Of a stretch of 50,513 bases of DNA, positions 42,963 through 50,513 are shown piece after piece; positions within the stretch are counted from its first letter, which is position 1, and every line of letters starts with the position of its first letter. The stretch is from CAMLDH01 sp966250375 (lineage in GTDB: Bacteria > Pseudomonadota > Gammaproteobacteria > Burkholderiales > Burkholderiaceae_D). A model generated the notes under the pieces. The model was not told the origin of the DNA. It was given only the letters and a program-made list of their open reading frames with translations, and did not search any database. The stretch spans positions 1 to 50,513 of the forward strand of contig CBINHE010000022.1 in assembly GCA_966250375.1 (NCBI GenBank), given 5' to 3'. Position numbers and translations under genes: made by a program.

Positions 42963-43748
42963 CTACTTCTGCAATAAATGCATCGGCCCGAACAACGCTT
43001 GCATGGTCGGGCTGAGGATGAAAGACAGGTTATACGGATGCTCGGATACCGCCTTCGGAAAACGGACATTCGATGGCAACGCATTGAGTTGCTCCGCGAT
43101 TTTCCCCCACAACACCAGTGTCGGTGGCAACCTGCCTTTTTCGGCGGCGTGATCAGCCAGCGCATTGAGTACCGTTTGCAAAAATGGCTGCCACGCCTTG
43201 GCTTCCTTTAGCGGCGGTATATGTGGGCGAAAAACCAACGCCGCATTCAGCAGCAAAAACCCATGTCTGATCAGATTCGACTGCAGATCCTGCAGTGTTT
43301 GGATGTAGGGCGCCCCGATCGCGCGTGCCTTGAGTGAAATATGGGCAATCGCATCACTGGAAGTTTCGGTGGGCGATAACTGCCCATCCGCCACCAGCAA
43401 CATTTTCATGAAGTTGCGCAGGGATGTGGCGCGATTTACCTGTTTAGACAGCCCTTTTCCCGACCACAGCAAGCCAACGGCGCCATCCATGAAACAAACG
43501 CCGGTCGCACTTTCCGGCCGCGGATACGGCCCTTCGCCCACCAGCACATAGCGCACCGCGTCCAGCGGCTGAGCGAAAGCAGCAAATAAGCGCCCTTGCG
43601 TCGGCAAATACGTGTCCTCGGCAAGTGATGGCAAATAGTCTGGGTCGGCGCTTGCGACGGCTTCCAGGCCGGCACGCAAAATCGGCCGCCAAGACACATC
43701 GGCCAAATTGAGCATTTCGAGGAACACGGTTGGGACGGGCTGGGACAT
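42963..43748 (-). CDS. uracil-DNA-glycosylase-fold protein with altered active site
   Basis: A 261-residue protein clearly related to family 1 UDG by overall layout: YVLVGEGPYPRPESATGVCFMDG (about 67-89), TSLRNFMKMLLVADGQ, LLNAALVFRP and VLWGKIAEQL, and a C-terminal SEHPYNLSF. In true UDG the first motif is GQDPYH, with catalytic Asp; here it reads GEGPYP (71-76), so Asp is Gly and His is Pro. The second motif HPSPLS is HPYNLS (His237 is kept). The uracil-binding Asn-like position (LLNAAL) is retained. The protein probably binds DNA or nucleobases but may lack ordinary glycosylase activity. ATG 43748 (MSQPVPTVFLEML) is preferred to the longer frame. Confidence 0.75.
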   Translation of the reverse strand: MSQPVPTVFLEMLNLADVSWRPILRAGLEAVASADPDYLPSLAEDTYLPTQGRLFAAFAQPLDAVRYVLVGEGPYPRPESATGVCFMDGAVGLLWSGKGLSKQVNRATSLRNFMKMLLVADGQLSPTETSSDAIAHISLKARAIGAPYIQTLQDLQSNLIRHGFLLLNAALVFRPHIPPLKEAKAWQPFLQTVLNALADHAAEKGRLPPTLVLWGKIAEQLNALPSNVRFPKAVSEHPYNLSFILSPTMQALFGPMHLLQK

Positions 43749-43847
43749 GGCGAATAGGCAAGACAAAGACGCGATTGTAACGTCGTACACCAGACATGCG
43801 CACACTGCCATGCCTGCGCCTCATCACCGATTACGACACTCTATTTC

Positions 43848-45941
43848 TTACGATCCGATGAGCGGCACAACATTTTCCACGCCGGGAGCGCCGAATAACT
43901 GCTCTTTCAAAATTCTTAATTGATCGCGCACTTGCGCCGCCTGTTCGAATTCAAGGTTCTTCGCATGATCGAGCATCAGCTTCTCCAGCCGCTTGATTTC
44001 CTTGCTCACCTGCTTCTCACTCATCGATTCGTACTTCGCATGCTCTTGTGCTGCCTGCAATTCTTCCTGTGCCTCTTGCGGGTTATAAACACCATCGATC
44101 AAATCCTTGATGTGTTTTTTGATGCCTACCGGCGTAATGTTATTGGCTGCATTAAACGCAACTTGCTTGTTGCGCCGTCGCTCGGTTTCATCAATCGCGC
44201 GGCGCATCGAATCGGTCACCTTATCGCCATACAGAATCGCCATGCCGTTGAGATTGCGCGCCGCGCGGCCAATGGTTTGAATGAGGCTTCGCTCCGAACG
44301 CAAAAAACCCTCCTTGTCCGCATCCAGAATCGCCACCAACGACACTTCGGGAATATCCAGACCTTCGCGCAACAGGTTGATGCCGACCAATACGTCAAAC
44401 GTTCCCAAACGCAAATCGCGAATGATCTCGACCCGCTCCACGGTATCGATATCGCTGTGCAGGTAACGTACTTTTATGCCGTTGTCGCTCAAAAATTCCG
44501 TCAACTGCTCGGCCATGCGCTTGGTCAGCGTGGTCACCAGCACGCGCTCGTTTTTCTTCACGCGTTCCGTGATCTCCGACATCAGGTCATCGACCTGCGT
44601 GCTGGCTGGACGCACCAGGATTGAGGGATCGACCAGACCGGTCGGCCGCACCACCTGCTCAACCACCTGTCCGGCGTGCTGGTTTTCATAATCGGCCGGC
44701 GTCGCCGAAACGAATACAGTTTGCCGCATCTTGCCTTCGAACTCATCGAAGCGCAGCGGTCTGTTGTCCAACGCCGACGGCAGACGAAAACCATAATCGA
44801 CCAGATTGGTTTTGCGCGCGCGGTCGCCGTTGTACATGCCATTGAGCTGGCCCAGCAACACGTGCGACTCATCAAGAAACATTAACGCATCCTGCGGCAG
44901 ATAATCAACCAGCGTCGGCGGGGGATCGCCAGACTTGCCGCCGCTCAAGTGGCGCGAATAATTTTCGATGCCTTTGGTAAAGCCGATTTCCTGCATCATC
45001 TCCAAATCGAAGCGCGTACGCTGCTCCAAGCGCTGTTCTTCAATCAATTTATTTTCCTTGCGGAACCATGCGAGGCGATCACGCAATTCCTCCTTGATGG
45101 TATCGATCGCGCGCAACACCGTCGCACGTGGCGTCACATAATGCGAGCCTGGATAGACGGTGAAGCGGGGAATCTTCTGCCGCACGCGCCCAGTCAACGG
45201 ATCGAATAATTGCAGACTCTCGATCTCGTCGTCGAACATCTCGATGCGCACCGCCAATTCCGCATGCTCGGCCGGAAAAATATCGATCGTATCGCCACGC
45301 ACACGGAAGGAACCGCGCCCGAAATCGATTTCGTTGCGCGTGTATTGCATCTGGATCAGCCGCGCAATCACATCGCGCTGTGCCACCTTGTCCTTGGCGC
45401 GTAAAATCAGAATCATCTGATGGTATTCGTTCGGATTGCCGATACCGTAAATTGCGGACACTGTTGCCACAATCACCACATCGCGCCGCTCCATCAAGGA
45501 TTTCGTGCATGACAGGCGCATTTGCTCGATGTGCTCGTTGATCGATGAGTCTTTCTCAATGAACAAGTCGCGTTGCGGCACATACGCTTCCGGCTGGTAA
45601 TAATCGTAATAACTGACGAAATACTCCACCGCATTTTGCGGAAAAAATTCGCGGAATTCGCTGTACAACTGTGCCGCAAGTGTCTTGTTGGGCGCAAAGA
45701 CAATGGCGGGGCGCCCCATGCGAGCGATGACATTTGCCATCGTGTATGTCTTGCCGGAACCGGTTACACCCAACAGCGTCTGATAAGATAAACCGTCCTC
45801 AATGCCTTCAGCCAGCTTCGCAATCGCAGCCGGCTGGTCGCCCGCAGGGGGAAATGGCTGGTGCAGCCGATAGGGAGAATCGGGAAACGTGACGACTTTC
45901 GATTCGTCTATCCCCTTGGAAACTTGTGATAATTCAGCCAT
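43848..45941 (-). CDS. uvrB: excinuclease ABC subunit B
   Basis: A 697-residue helicase-like DNA-repair protein that verifies damage with UvrA and positions UvrC. Motifs: Walker A GVTGSGKTYT (about 59-68), the beta-hairpin region YYDYYQPEAYVP, DESHVLLGQLNGMYNGDRARK, VSATPADYE, and the helicase C domain with LREGLDIPEVSLVAILDADKEGFLRS and QTIGRAARN. The C-terminal UVR motif (MLDHAKNLEFEQAAQVRDQL) contacts UvrC. The start MAELSQVSKGIDE has a short N-terminal extension. It is divergent from the aminotransferase gene, with 121 bases between them. Confidence 0.96.
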   Translation of the reverse strand: MAELSQVSKGIDESKVVTFPDSPYRLHQPFPPAGDQPAAIAKLAEGIEDGLSYQTLLGVTGSGKTYTMANVIARMGRPAIVFAPNKTLAAQLYSEFREFFPQNAVEYFVSYYDYYQPEAYVPQRDLFIEKDSSINEHIEQMRLSCTKSLMERRDVVIVATVSAIYGIGNPNEYHQMILILRAKDKVAQRDVIARLIQMQYTRNEIDFGRGSFRVRGDTIDIFPAEHAELAVRIEMFDDEIESLQLFDPLTGRVRQKIPRFTVYPGSHYVTPRATVLRAIDTIKEELRDRLAWFRKENKLIEEQRLEQRTRFDLEMMQEIGFTKGIENYSRHLSGGKSGDPPPTLVDYLPQDALMFLDESHVLLGQLNGMYNGDRARKTNLVDYGFRLPSALDNRPLRFDEFEGKMRQTVFVSATPADYENQHAGQVVEQVVRPTGLVDPSILVRPASTQVDDLMSEITERVKKNERVLVTTLTKRMAEQLTEFLSDNGIKVRYLHSDIDTVERVEIIRDLRLGTFDVLVGINLLREGLDIPEVSLVAILDADKEGFLRSERSLIQTIGRAARNLNGMAILYGDKVTDSMRRAIDETERRRNKQVAFNAANNITPVGIKKHIKDLIDGVYNPQEAQEELQAAQEHAKYESMSEKQVSKEIKRLEKLMLDHAKNLEFEQAAQVRDQLRILKEQLFGAPGVENVVPLIGS

Positions 45942-46062
45942 TTATATTTGACCTTTGGTAAAATAGCCGGTTGCATTTTGGCGTTATATTTTTTGCTTTC
46001 GCCCCTTCTACCCAACCCGACTGCAAAGCGCATTTTTGCAGCTAACTTTTAATGCTATCACG

Positions 46063-47277
46063 ATGAACGCACCTCTACCTGCCCCTCTCTTTGCTGCCAT
46101 AGAAATGGCGCCGCGCGATCCGATCCTCGGTATCACCGAAGCATTTAACGCAGACAAGAATCCGAACAAGACCAATCTCGGTGTCGGCGTCTATTACGAC
46201 GACAACGGCAAAGTGCCGCTACTGGCATGTGTCAGCAAGGCGGAAGCACAATTGATGGAAAAAGCCTCGCCGCGTACCTACCTGCCAATCGATGGACTGG
46301 TTGCGTATGACAAAGCGGTGCAGGAATTGGTATTTGGCGCCGATAGCGCAGTAGTTCAAGAAAAGCGCGCGATTACCGCGCAGGCAATTGGCGGCACCGG
46401 CGCCTTGAAACTCGGAGCCGACTTCCTGCAACGTTTCTCGCCGGACTCGCAAGTCTGGATCAGCGATCCAAGCTGGGAAAATCACCGCGCATTGTTCGAA
46501 TCCGCCGGTTTTACCGTTAACAACTACCCTTACTACGATGCATCCACGCGCGGCGTCAATTTTGCAGGCATGTTGAACGCATTGAAAACAATGCCCACCG
46601 GTTCCATCGTGCTGCTGCACGCATGCTGCCACAACCCGACCGGCGCTGACTTGACCGATGCGCAATGGACTGAAGTTATCCAAGTCGTAACGCAGCGCGG
46701 TCTCGTGCCATTCCTCGATATGGCATACCAAGGCTTTGGCGACGGCATCGAAGAAGACGGCAAAGTCGTGCGCCAGTTCGCGGAAGCCGGCGGCCCGCTG
46801 TTCGTATCGAATTCGTTCTCGAAATCGTTCTCGCTGTACGGTGAACGCGTCGGTGCGTTGAGCATCGTCGCCGTCAGTGCCGAGGAGGCAGCGCGCGTAT
46901 TGTCGCAACTGAAGCGCGTCATTCGCACCAACTATTCAAACCCACCGACCCATGGCGGCCAAGTCGTTGCAACCGCACTGGCGACACCGGAATTGCGCAA
47001 ATTGTGGGAAGAAGAACTTGCAGGCATGCGCGTGCGTATTCGTGAAATGCGGCAGGTCCTGGTTGAAAAATTGAAAGCAAAAGCGCCGAACCACGATTTC
47101 GATTTTGTAATCAAGCAACGCGGCATGTTCTCATACTCAGGCCTGACCAAAGCGCAAGTGGAGCGTTTGCGCGACGAGTTTTCGATCTACGCAGTAGATA
47201 CCGGCCGCATCTGCGTTGCAGCCTTGAACTCTCGCAATATCGACAACATCGTTGATGCGATTGCAAAGGTACTCTAA
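46063..47277 (+). CDS. aromatic/aspartate amino acid aminotransferase
   Basis: A 404-residue class I PLP aminotransferase of the AspC/TyrB group. Signature blocks: NLGVGVYYDDNGKVPLL, YLPIDGLVAYDKAVQ, QAIGGTGALKLGADFL, WISDPSWENHRALFE, LHACCHNPTGADL, PFLDMAYQGFGDG and the PLP-lysine region NSFSKSFSLYGERVGAL. The C-terminus has FSYSGLTKAQVERLRDEFSIYAVDTGRICVAALN. It transfers amino groups among Asp, Glu, Phe, Tyr and 2-oxoglutarate; the balance between AspC and TyrB activity cannot be read from sequence. ATG 46063 is preferred to 46036 because the conserved part starts MNAPLPAPLFAAIEMAPRDPILG. Confidence 0.92.
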   Translation: MNAPLPAPLFAAIEMAPRDPILGITEAFNADKNPNKTNLGVGVYYDDNGKVPLLACVSKAEAQLMEKASPRTYLPIDGLVAYDKAVQELVFGADSAVVQEKRAITAQAIGGTGALKLGADFLQRFSPDSQVWISDPSWENHRALFESAGFTVNNYPYYDASTRGVNFAGMLNALKTMPTGSIVLLHACCHNPTGADLTDAQWTEVIQVVTQRGLVPFLDMAYQGFGDGIEEDGKVVRQFAEAGGPLFVSNSFSKSFSLYGERVGALSIVAVSAEEAARVLSQLKRVIRTNYSNPPTHGGQVVATALATPELRKLWEEELAGMRVRIREMRQVLVEKLKAKAPNHDFDFVIKQRGMFSYSGLTKAQVERLRDEFSIYAVDTGRICVAALNSRNIDNIVDAIAKVL

Positions 47278-47286
47278 AACACAAAT

Positions 47287-47315
47287 TGTGAATGAGTCCT
47301 TGTGGCTCATTCACA
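47287..47315 (+). terminator. hairpin after the aminotransferase gene
   Basis: TGTGAATGAG (47287-47296) pairs perfectly with CTCATTCACA (47306-47315). No T run follows, so termination is possible but not certain. Confidence 0.5.
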
Positions 47316-47341
47316 GAATGATTAAAAACTTAGGCAATGTT

Positions 47342-47371
47342 TTGACATCCAGAACGTAGTTCGCCTATAAT
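47342..47371 (+). promoter_or_regulatory. consensus promoter of tRNA-Asn
   Basis: TTGACA (47342-47347), 18 bases, then TATAAT (47366-47371): both hexamers are perfect, 11 bases before the tRNA. Confidence 0.92.
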
Positions 47372-47382
47372 AGCGGCTCTGT

Positions 47383-47458
47383 TCCCTGATAGCTCAGTCG
47401 GTAGAGCGACGGACTGTTAATCCGCAGGTCCCTGGTTCGAGTCCAGGTCGGGGAGCCA
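47383..47458 (+). tRNA. tRNA-Asn (GTT)
   Basis: A 76-nt cloverleaf with acceptor TCCCTGA, D arm AGCTCAGTCGGTAGAGC, anticodon loop CTGTTAA (GTT), T arm GGTTCGAGTCC and encoded CCA. The 3' half from the anticodon loop is repeated at 50330-50375, marking the gene as an integration site. Confidence 0.96.
47413..47458 (+). repeat. attL-like direct repeat (3' half of tRNA-Asn)
   Basis: A 46-base segment from ACTGTTAATCC to the CCA end; it matches 50330-50375 at 44 of 46 positions. Tyrosine integrases commonly use exactly this part of tRNA genes. Confidence 0.85.
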
Positions 47459-47466
47459 CAGAATTT

Positions 47467-47497
47467 AAAGGCCTAGTCGAAAGACTAGGCCTTTTTT
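47467..47497 (+). terminator. rho-independent terminator after tRNA-Asn
   Basis: AAAGGCCTAGTC pairs with GACTAGGCCTTT around a GAAA tetraloop, followed by more T. Confidence 0.93.
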
Positions 47498-48214
47498 ATT
47501 TCCGCAACGTGACAACACCACTACGTTACCTCCTTTACCCTAACGGAATTTATCCAGTAGAGACCCAAGACCTCCTCATTAGGATATGCAACTTCGCTTA
47601 GTCAGACCTGCCACTCAACTTCGGAAGCCTCTTCTATCTCTTTATTCAATACTGCAAACTCAACTTCGCCAAGTAGCCCCAAGAAGAGAGCGATGCCGAT
47701 TCTTCGCTCATCATCGTAGAACATCACATACGCACCAACCCAACCATGCAACTTAGATATGTCAGCCGAAAAGACAATTCGACTATCTCGCTTTTAAAAA
47801 TCGCGCAGAAGTTCGACGTACTCAGGTGCGCTAGCAATTGCTGCCTTTTTGGCGAGGTTTTTATCCGGCTTGATCATTGGGAGCTGAGAGTAAGAAGACC
47901 CGAGTCATGTTATTCCTTTTGGCAACAATTCCAGATAGTATGTTGCAGCTTGTAACCGTACAAGGGCAAACGACGAATCAAAATAGGAGGAGACAGGAGT
48001 CGCCTCCCCCCTAAAGCGCACGCTGCAAATACCTAGCTCTGTTTGCAGCCCGTACCCTAAAAGGGAGGCCGGATTTTTCCACATTAGCACAGTCCTAGCT
48101 CGATACAGGGCAGCGGCTGTAATCCAAGTAAAATTATAATATTTACTCGTTGCAATCGAAAGACTACGCCTCGTTTGGACGGGCTTTGAATTAAGAGTAC
48201 TATTCAGGAAAAAT
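47498..48214. other. islet left part, no intact gene
   Basis: Apart from the decayed minus-strand frame, nothing intact is seen. The minus frame 47905-48258 has no family similarity. The region before 48215 is AT-rich and presumably carries the promoter of the restriction gene. Confidence 0.4.
47602..47877 (-). pseudogene. decayed small gene inside the islet
   Basis: On the minus strand ATG 47877 opens MIKPDKNLAKKAAIASAPEY, which runs to a TAA at 47794-47796. The same frame then continues for 63 coherent codons, including KLHGWVGAYVMFYDDERRIG, LFLGLLGEVEF and NKEIEEASEVEWQV, to a stop at 47602-47604. The composition looks protein-like on both sides of the stop, as in a gene with one nonsense mutation. 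A short frame starting further upstream (TRVFLLSAPND) with AGGAATAAC before it would need a frameshift to join. I do not recognise the product. Confidence 0.35.
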
Positions 48215-50254
48215 ATGCAGACCGAGTTGCTTTCCCTCTCAAAGATATTTACCGACAACTTATTTAGGATTCCCGACTATCAACGCGGATATTCCTGGGG
48301 TCCAAAACAGTTGAAAGAGTTTTGGTCCGATCTTGAACAATTAGAGAACACTAAAAACCACTATACTGGGGTTTTAACGCTTGAAGAAGTATCCAAGAGC
48401 GACTATGCGAAATGGGACGACGACATCTGGATAATCGAGTCCCGAAGATTCAAGCCCTATTATGTAGTAGATGGGCAACAGCGCCTCACGACAAGTATTA
48501 TTCTTCTTCAATGCATCCTTGAAACTTTGGGTGACGACGATTCCTTGAATTTCACACCTAAAGTGCGCATCAGGGACCGCTTCATTTTCGAGACTAAAGA
48601 TGGGGGAATTTCGCGATCATACATATTTGGATACGAAAAAGACAATCCAAGCTATGAATTTCTAAAAACGCATATTTTTGGCGAAAAGTCTGACAATCAC
48701 TCTACAAACGAAGAAACAATTTATACGAAAAATTTAGCGCTCGCAAAACTGTTTTTCAAAGAACATATAGAAGGAATGTCGCGCGCAAATGTCGCGGATA
48801 TCTATACAAAATTAACTCAAAGGTTTTTATTCAACATCTACACGATCTCGAACGACATCGACGTATTTGTGGCCTTTGAAACTATGAACAATAGAGGAAA
48901 GCCACTCTCACACTTAGAACTGCTGAAAAACCGGCTTATTTACCTATCAACGAAATTTAAAGTCGAAAAACACGAAACTGCAAGACTTCGGAAGGTGATA
49001 AATGAATCATGGAAGACGGTCTATCACTACTTAGGAAAGAAGAAGAAGAACACACCACTTAGCGATGACTACTTTCTCGGGACACACTTCATCTTATATT
49101 TCGGTGAGCAGCTACTTCGCAATATCAAAGAAGCCGAATATCGTCACTTATGGCAGTATCGTCGGGACGAAGCTTTCAAAAACCATCTACTTGAAAAAGT
49201 TTTTACCAGTAGGAACATGCCTCTACTGCAAGGCGCGTCCGGCCCTGCAATACTGTCCGTAGACTCTGTCTTCAAGTACGCTCATGACTTAAGCCGTACT
49301 GTGGTTGCCTTCCTTGATGTAATCAACGCAGGCGAGTCGCGAGCAACTGGTGCGGAAAAGGTCGTACTTGAGCAGTTGAACAGGCTGCAAACCGGGCAAA
49401 GCGTAGCTCTAATTACTTCTGTCCTTTTGGAGCAAAAGTCCGCTATAAAGCGCGTAAAGGGTTTGGCAATCTTGGAACGAATACTGTTCTTTGGAACTAT
49501 CAAGCCATACTTTTCGCATTTAGAGGCATACGATCTCGACTTGGCTGCGGTCCAACTACGTATAAAGAAAACCAACTTCGACAACATTTTCACCGAACTT
49601 AATGATGGACTGCCGCAACTTCTTTCAACCCTCGACCTTAGTGCGGCAATGGCCGAGTGGGCTAATCGCCACGGATACTATGGCTGGCGCGGCATCAGGT
49701 ACTTCTTCTTTGAGTATGAACAATTCCTAAAAGGTAAAGTAAAGACAAAGCGAGACAAGCTAGTCTGGGAAGAATTTTCCAGCGAAAATTTCGAGGAAGA
49801 CTACGTCTCAATAGAGCATATTTACCCGCAGCGACCGAAGTCGAACGAATGGATAGCGTTTAAGCATTACACCCCCAAAGAACGCAACATATTAAGGCAC
49901 TCACTCGGAAATCTCCTTCCCCTTTCTAAGGCAAGAAATTCGTCATTGGGCAACAAGCCATTCGCCCAAAAGAAGTCCGATGAGATATCTAAGACGGGTT
50001 ATGCCTACGGCTGCTATTCGGAAATAGAAGTAGCTCAGGAGATAGATTGGGATGCACCTCGCATACTGATCCGTGGTCTTCGCTTGATTGAATTCATGGA
50101 ACAGCGCTGGGATGTCGACTTGGGAAAACTCCAGGATAAAGTGAAGATCTTAGGTTTGGAGTTTGTGCTCGACAAGGAACCGGGCTTATTAAAACGCTTG
50201 CAAGCGCTATTTCGTAGCAAACCAGGAGAATCGTCCCCACCTAAGAGCAAGTGA
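48215..50254 (+). CDS. DUF262/DUF1524 protein, GmrSD-like modification-dependent restriction enzyme
   Basis: A 679-residue cytoplasmic protein. The N-terminal DUF262 domain has IPDYQRGYSW (19-28) and VVDGQQRLTT (84-93), the DGQQR motif of GmrS/ParB-like NTPases. FVAFETMNNRGKPLSHLELLKN, another family block, follows at about 215-240. A helical middle part leads to a C-terminal DUF1524 domain with the HNH-type nuclease motif SIEHIYPQ (His535) and SLGNLLPLSKARNSSLGNK. This single-chain layout is shared by type IV restriction enzymes such as GmrSD fusions, BrxU and SspE, which cleave DNA with modified bases or act with DNA phosphorothioation. No modification genes lie near it. It sits alone in a tRNA-Asn islet, consistent with phage defence. 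Codon use is more AT-rich than the rest of the window. Confidence 0.88.
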   Translation: MQTELLSLSKIFTDNLFRIPDYQRGYSWGPKQLKEFWSDLEQLENTKNHYTGVLTLEEVSKSDYAKWDDDIWIIESRRFKPYYVVDGQQRLTTSIILLQCILETLGDDDSLNFTPKVRIRDRFIFETKDGGISRSYIFGYEKDNPSYEFLKTHIFGEKSDNHSTNEETIYTKNLALAKLFFKEHIEGMSRANVADIYTKLTQRFLFNIYTISNDIDVFVAFETMNNRGKPLSHLELLKNRLIYLSTKFKVEKHETARLRKVINESWKTVYHYLGKKKKNTPLSDDYFLGTHFILYFGEQLLRNIKEAEYRHLWQYRRDEAFKNHLLEKVFTSRNMPLLQGASGPAILSVDSVFKYAHDLSRTVVAFLDVINAGESRATGAEKVVLEQLNRLQTGQSVALITSVLLEQKSAIKRVKGLAILERILFFGTIKPYFSHLEAYDLDLAAVQLRIKKTNFDNIFTELNDGLPQLLSTLDLSAAMAEWANRHGYYGWRGIRYFFFEYEQFLKGKVKTKRDKLVWEEFSSENFEEDYVSIEHIYPQRPKSNEWIAFKHYTPKERNILRHSLGNLLPLSKARNSSLGNKPFAQKKSDEISKTGYAYGCYSEIEVAQEIDWDAPRILIRGLRLIEFMEQRWDVDLGKLQDKVKILGLEFVLDKEPGLLKRLQALFRSKPGESSPPKSK

Positions 50255-50329
50255 CAGGTCTGGCGAGTACTGATGAAGCGTGGCGACTGCGGGCAAACCA
50301 AACACAAGTAAAAATTGCTTTTTATTCAC
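50255..50329. other. islet right end
   Basis: 75 bases between the restriction gene and the tRNA fragment. No gene, terminator or integrase is visible. Confidence 0.4.
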
Positions 50330-50375
50330 ACTGTTAATCCGCAAGTCCCTGGTTCGAATCCAGGTCGGGGAGCCA
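50330..50375 (+). repeat. attR-like partial copy of tRNA-Asn
   Basis: Anticodon loop to CCA of tRNA-Asn with two substitutions; the 5' half is absent, so it cannot fold into a tRNA. It forms a direct repeat with 47413-47458. Confidence 0.85.
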
Positions 50376-50383
50376 AAAAATTC

Positions 50384-50417
50384 AAGGGCTTACGAGTAAT
50401 CGTAAGAGCCCTTTTGT
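50384..50417 (+). terminator. rho-independent terminator beyond the islet
   Basis: AAGGGCT-TACGA pairs with TCGTA-AGCCCTT (two-base bulge), followed by T-rich TTTGTTTT. Like the one after the intact tRNA, it directly follows the tRNA-like copy, as if it were the terminator of the original locus. Confidence 0.8.
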
Positions 50418-50513
50418 TTTGGTCTTTTAGATCGCTGTCTAATATCGCCCCTCCCCCCGCAGGGCAATCGCGCTTCAAAGTTCTTGTAAACTGATTTGAT
50501 CTGGTGTAAACAG

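Larger units (their letters stand above)
47413..50375. mobile_element. 2.9-kb tRNA-Asn islet carrying a GmrSD-like restriction gene
   Basis: The stretch between two 46-nt copies of the tRNA-Asn 3' half is AT-richer than all neighbouring genes and carries one long gene (48215-50254) plus a decayed minus-strand frame (47602-47877). No integrase is present, so it is either a remnant or a passenger islet moved in trans. An alternative explanation is unequal recombination between tandem tRNA-Asn genes that left a truncated copy. Confidence 0.65.

Noticed and set aside
47905..48258. 117-residue minus-strand frame at the islet
   Set aside because: It overlaps the start of the restriction gene, has no similarity and covers the likely promoter region.
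50330..50375. Second tRNA-Asn gene
   Set aside because: Only the 3' half is present. The acceptor 5' strand and D arm are missing, so it cannot be a functional tRNA.
1..50513. CRISPR array or riboswitch
   Set aside because: No regularly spaced repeats were seen. No known riboswitch core was recognised upstream of any gene.

Overview
The window looks like a chromosomal segment of a betaproteobacterium of the order Burkholderiales, most likely Oxalobacteraceae or a close relative. This is inferred from the GC-rich coding style, the DUF3348-DUF802-OmpA-DUF2894 operon typical of that order, the prfB-lysS pair and the complete isc operon. It mixes core genes with accessory stretches; no rRNA, phage module or CRISPR array is visible.

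Layout. 1-2.9 kb: a small REP-associated transposase gene with an internal deletion and flanking inverted repeats, a lipoprotein with a duplicated domain, and a decayed second copy of the transposase 3' end. 3.1-7.5 kb: a tightly overlapping four-gene operon with a MotA/TolQ-like membrane protein carrying a very long helical tail, a MotB/OmpA-like partner and two domains of unknown function. It looks like an undescribed ion-driven envelope motor. 8.1-11.8 kb: a 1216-residue protein behind a hrp-box-like promoter, with an N-terminus that fits type III secretion and an internal PLP-fold-like stretch. 11.9-12.2 kb: a 290-bp hairpin-rich element with terminal inverted repeats. 12.4-16.6 kb: DoxX, a DODA-type dioxygenase, tRNA-Lys and tRNA-Gln, a DUF937 protein and a flavin oxidoreductase. 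16.8-20.2 kb: an ECF42-type sigma factor with its usual YCII/DGPF and VOC partners. 20.3-28.8 kb: tonB, a TonB-dependent receptor, an orphan sugar-type binding protein and a large hybrid histidine kinase, which together suggest uptake and sensing of an organic ligand.

29-34 kb: prfB with its programmed +1 frameshift, lysS, a glycine-zipper protein and an orphan NarX-type kinase. 34.2-40.3 kb, minus strand: iscR-iscS-iscU-iscA-hscB-hscA-fdx-iscX, with a strong promoter overlapped by an IscR type 1 site and with small palindromic repeats in its gaps. 40.7-43.7 kb: CapA-like protein, an orphan Rieske protein, a cysteine-rich copper-storage-like protein and a uracil-DNA-glycosylase-fold protein lacking the usual catalytic residues. 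43.8-47.3 kb: uvrB and a divergent aromatic aminotransferase gene. 47.4-50.4 kb: tRNA-Asn followed by an AT-richer 2.9-kb islet carrying a GmrSD-like DUF262/DUF1524 restriction protein and closed by a 46-nt copy of the tRNA 3' half, i.e. a small tRNA-targeted defence islet.

The best candidates for undescribed biology are the motor operon (3.1-7.5 kb), the putative HrpL-driven effector (8.1-11.8 kb) and the tRNA-Asn restriction islet (47.4-50.4 kb).
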